A DNA stretch of 16,262 bases from Gardnerella kenyensis (GTDB lineage Bacteria > Actinomycetota > Actinomycetes > Actinomycetales > Bifidobacteriaceae): NCBI GenBank assembly GCA_003585735.1, contig NQOH01000002.1, positions 96,696-112,957 on the forward strand, given 5' to 3'. Below, in pieces: positions 15,036 through 16,262 of this stretch. The notes beneath the pieces were generated by a model that saw only the letters and a program-made list of their open reading frames with translations, was not told where the DNA came from and did not search any database. The translations under genes and the position numbers were made by a program. How positions within the stretch are numbered: the first letter of the stretch is position 1; each line of letters begins with the position of its first letter.

Positions 15036-16262
15036 ATGGCTGAAAATCAGACCACAGCGCCTCCAGAAGCTGAGCAGGAGGTCGATCCAACAGCTGGTCG
15101 CGTAACCCGCGTTCAGGGTTCCGTGATTGACGTTGAATTCCCGGTCGGCTATCTGCCGGATATTTACAATGCTCTCAAGGTCGATATCAATACCGTTGGT
15201 AATACGGAAGGCGATACCGTTCATGAGATTACGCTGGAAGTTGAGCAGCACCTTGGTGATTCAACCGTACGTGCAGTTGCGTTGAAGCCTACTGACGGCT
15301 TGGTTCGTGGTGCTTTAGTGCGAGATACCGGCGGTCCAATTTCCGTTCCTGTTGGCGATGTTACTAAGGGTCACGTTTTCGACGTTACCGGCAACATTTT
15401 GAATGCCAAGCCAGGCGAGAATATTGAAGTAACTGAGCGTTGGCCAATTCACCGCAACCCACCAGCTTTCGATCAGCTCGAGTCTAAGACTCAGATGTTC
15501 GAAACCGGCATTAAGGTTATCGATTTGCTTACCCCTTACGTTCAGGGCGGCAAGATTGGTCTGTTCGGTGGTGCAGGCGTTGGTAAAACAGTGTTGATTC
15601 AGGAAATGATTCAGCGCGTTGCGCAGAACCACGGTGGTGTGTCTGTGTTTGCTGGCGTTGGCGAGCGTACCCGTGAAGGTAACGATTTGATTGGCGAAAT
15701 GGCTGAAGCTGGCGTTTTGGAGAAAACGGCGCTTGTCTTTGGTCAGATGGATGAGCCTCCTGGGACTCGTCTTCGCGTGCCTCTTACCGCTTTGACTATG
15801 GCTGAGTACTTCCGCGATGTGCAGAATCAGGATGTGTTGCTGTTTATTGACAACATCTTCCGCTTTACTCAGGCTGGTTCCGAGGTTTCCACGCTGCTTG
15901 GTCGAATGCCTTCTGCAGTTGGTTATCAGCCAAACTTGGCTGATGAAATGGGTGCGTTGCAGGAGCGTATTACTTCTACGCGCGGCCATTCCATTACGTC
16001 GCTTCAGGCTATTTACGTTCCTGCAGATGATTACACCGATCCTGCTCCTGCAACAACCTTTACGCACTTGGATGCAACTACTGAGCTTTCTCGTGATATT
16101 GCAGCTAAGGGTATTTACCCGGCTGTGGATCCTTTGGCTTCTACTTCTAGAATTTTGGATCCGCGTTACGTTGGACAGGCTCATTACGATTGCGCAAACC
16201 GAGTGAAGGCTATTTTGCAGCGTAACAAGGAGCTTCAGGATATCATCGCTTTGATTGGTATT
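15036..16262 (+). CDS. atpD: ATP synthase F1 subunit beta (3' end outside window)
   Basis: Beta carries the catalytic sites. The frame is open from the ATG at 15036 to the right edge: 409 residues of an expected 480-490. Walker A is GGAGVGKT (178-185), the catalytic glutamate is in GERTREG (209-215, E210), Walker B is VLLFIDNIFRF (267-277), and GSEVSTLLGRMPSAVGYQP (281-299) is present. The C-terminal DELSEED lever is beyond the window. The N-terminus carries a short acidic, Ala/Pro/Glu-rich extension (2-18). AGGAG (15028-15032) overlaps the atpG stop and lies 3 bases before the ATG, a little close; GAGGA at 15021-15025 is an alternative. Confidence 0.98.
   Translation, partial: MAENQTTAPPEAEQEVDPTAGRVTRVQGSVIDVEFPVGYLPDIYNALKVDINTVGNTEGDTVHEITLEVEQHLGDSTVRAVALKPTDGLVRGALVRDTGGPISVPVGDVTKGHVFDVTGNILNAKPGENIEVTERWPIHRNPPAFDQLESKTQMFETGIKVIDLLTPYVQGGKIGLFGGAGVGKTVLIQEMIQRVAQNHGGVSVFAGVGERTREGNDLIGEMAEAGVLEKTALVFGQMDEPPGTRLRVPLTALTMAEYFRDVQNQDVLLFIDNIFRFTQAGSEVSTLLGRMPSAVGYQPNLADEMGALQERITSTRGHSITSLQAIYVPADDYTDPAPATTFTHLDATTELSRDIAAKGIYPAVDPLASTSRILDPRYVGQAHYDCANRVKAILQRNKELQDIIALIGI

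Noticed and set aside
15315..16184. Minus-strand open frame of 289 codons opposite atpD
   Set aside because: It is a shadow of a highly conserved, codon-biased gene; the plus strand shows all beta-subunit motifs.

Overview
The window looks like chromosomal DNA from a low-GC member of the Bifidobacteriaceae, most like Gardnerella. This is inferred from gene content and protein character, because no database search was possible. The signs are an actinobacterial NucS endonuclease, a secreted FKBP lipoprotein, an initiator tRNA with a C1/U72 acceptor mismatch and no encoded CCA, and an ATP synthase operon directly after metA. Most genes are AT-rich; atpA and atpD use more C-ending codons, as expected for strongly expressed genes.

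Layout: (1) Bases 2-529 hold the 3' end of an FtsX-type ABC transporter permease. (2) 698-3055 holds an amino acid permease followed at once by nucS, the non-canonical mismatch-repair endonuclease. (3) An FKBP-type peptidyl-prolyl isomerase lipoprotein gene (3210-4199, minus strand) converges on nucS, with a terminator between them. (4) Diverging from it, a plus-strand group of three holds a membrane protein with a cytoplasmic tail of about 330 low-complexity residues, a lipoprotein of unknown function that overlaps it, and a YbbN/CnoX-like thioredoxin-TPR protein without redox cysteines. (5) A minus-strand initiator tRNA gene has its own promoter and terminator. (6) metA, a homoserine O-acyltransferase, has a consensus -10 box so close to its ATG that its mRNA is probably leaderless. 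(7) The F1Fo ATP synthase operon atpB-E-F-H-A-G-D runs off the right edge inside atpD; atpC would lie outside.

Bifidobacteria live by fermentation, so the ATP synthase here probably works mainly as an ATP-driven proton pump for pH homeostasis. Its c and delta subunits carry unusual features: an Ala/Ser-substituted glycine motif in c and a Gly-rich stretch in a short delta. MetA carries Glu at position 111, which points to acetyl-CoA use.

The least explained material is the membrane protein/lipoprotein/YbbN group and a pattern of short tandem repeats (10-11 bp) at the stop codons of three unrelated genes. No mobile element, CRISPR array or phage gene was seen. No gene-free stretch exceeds 300 bases.
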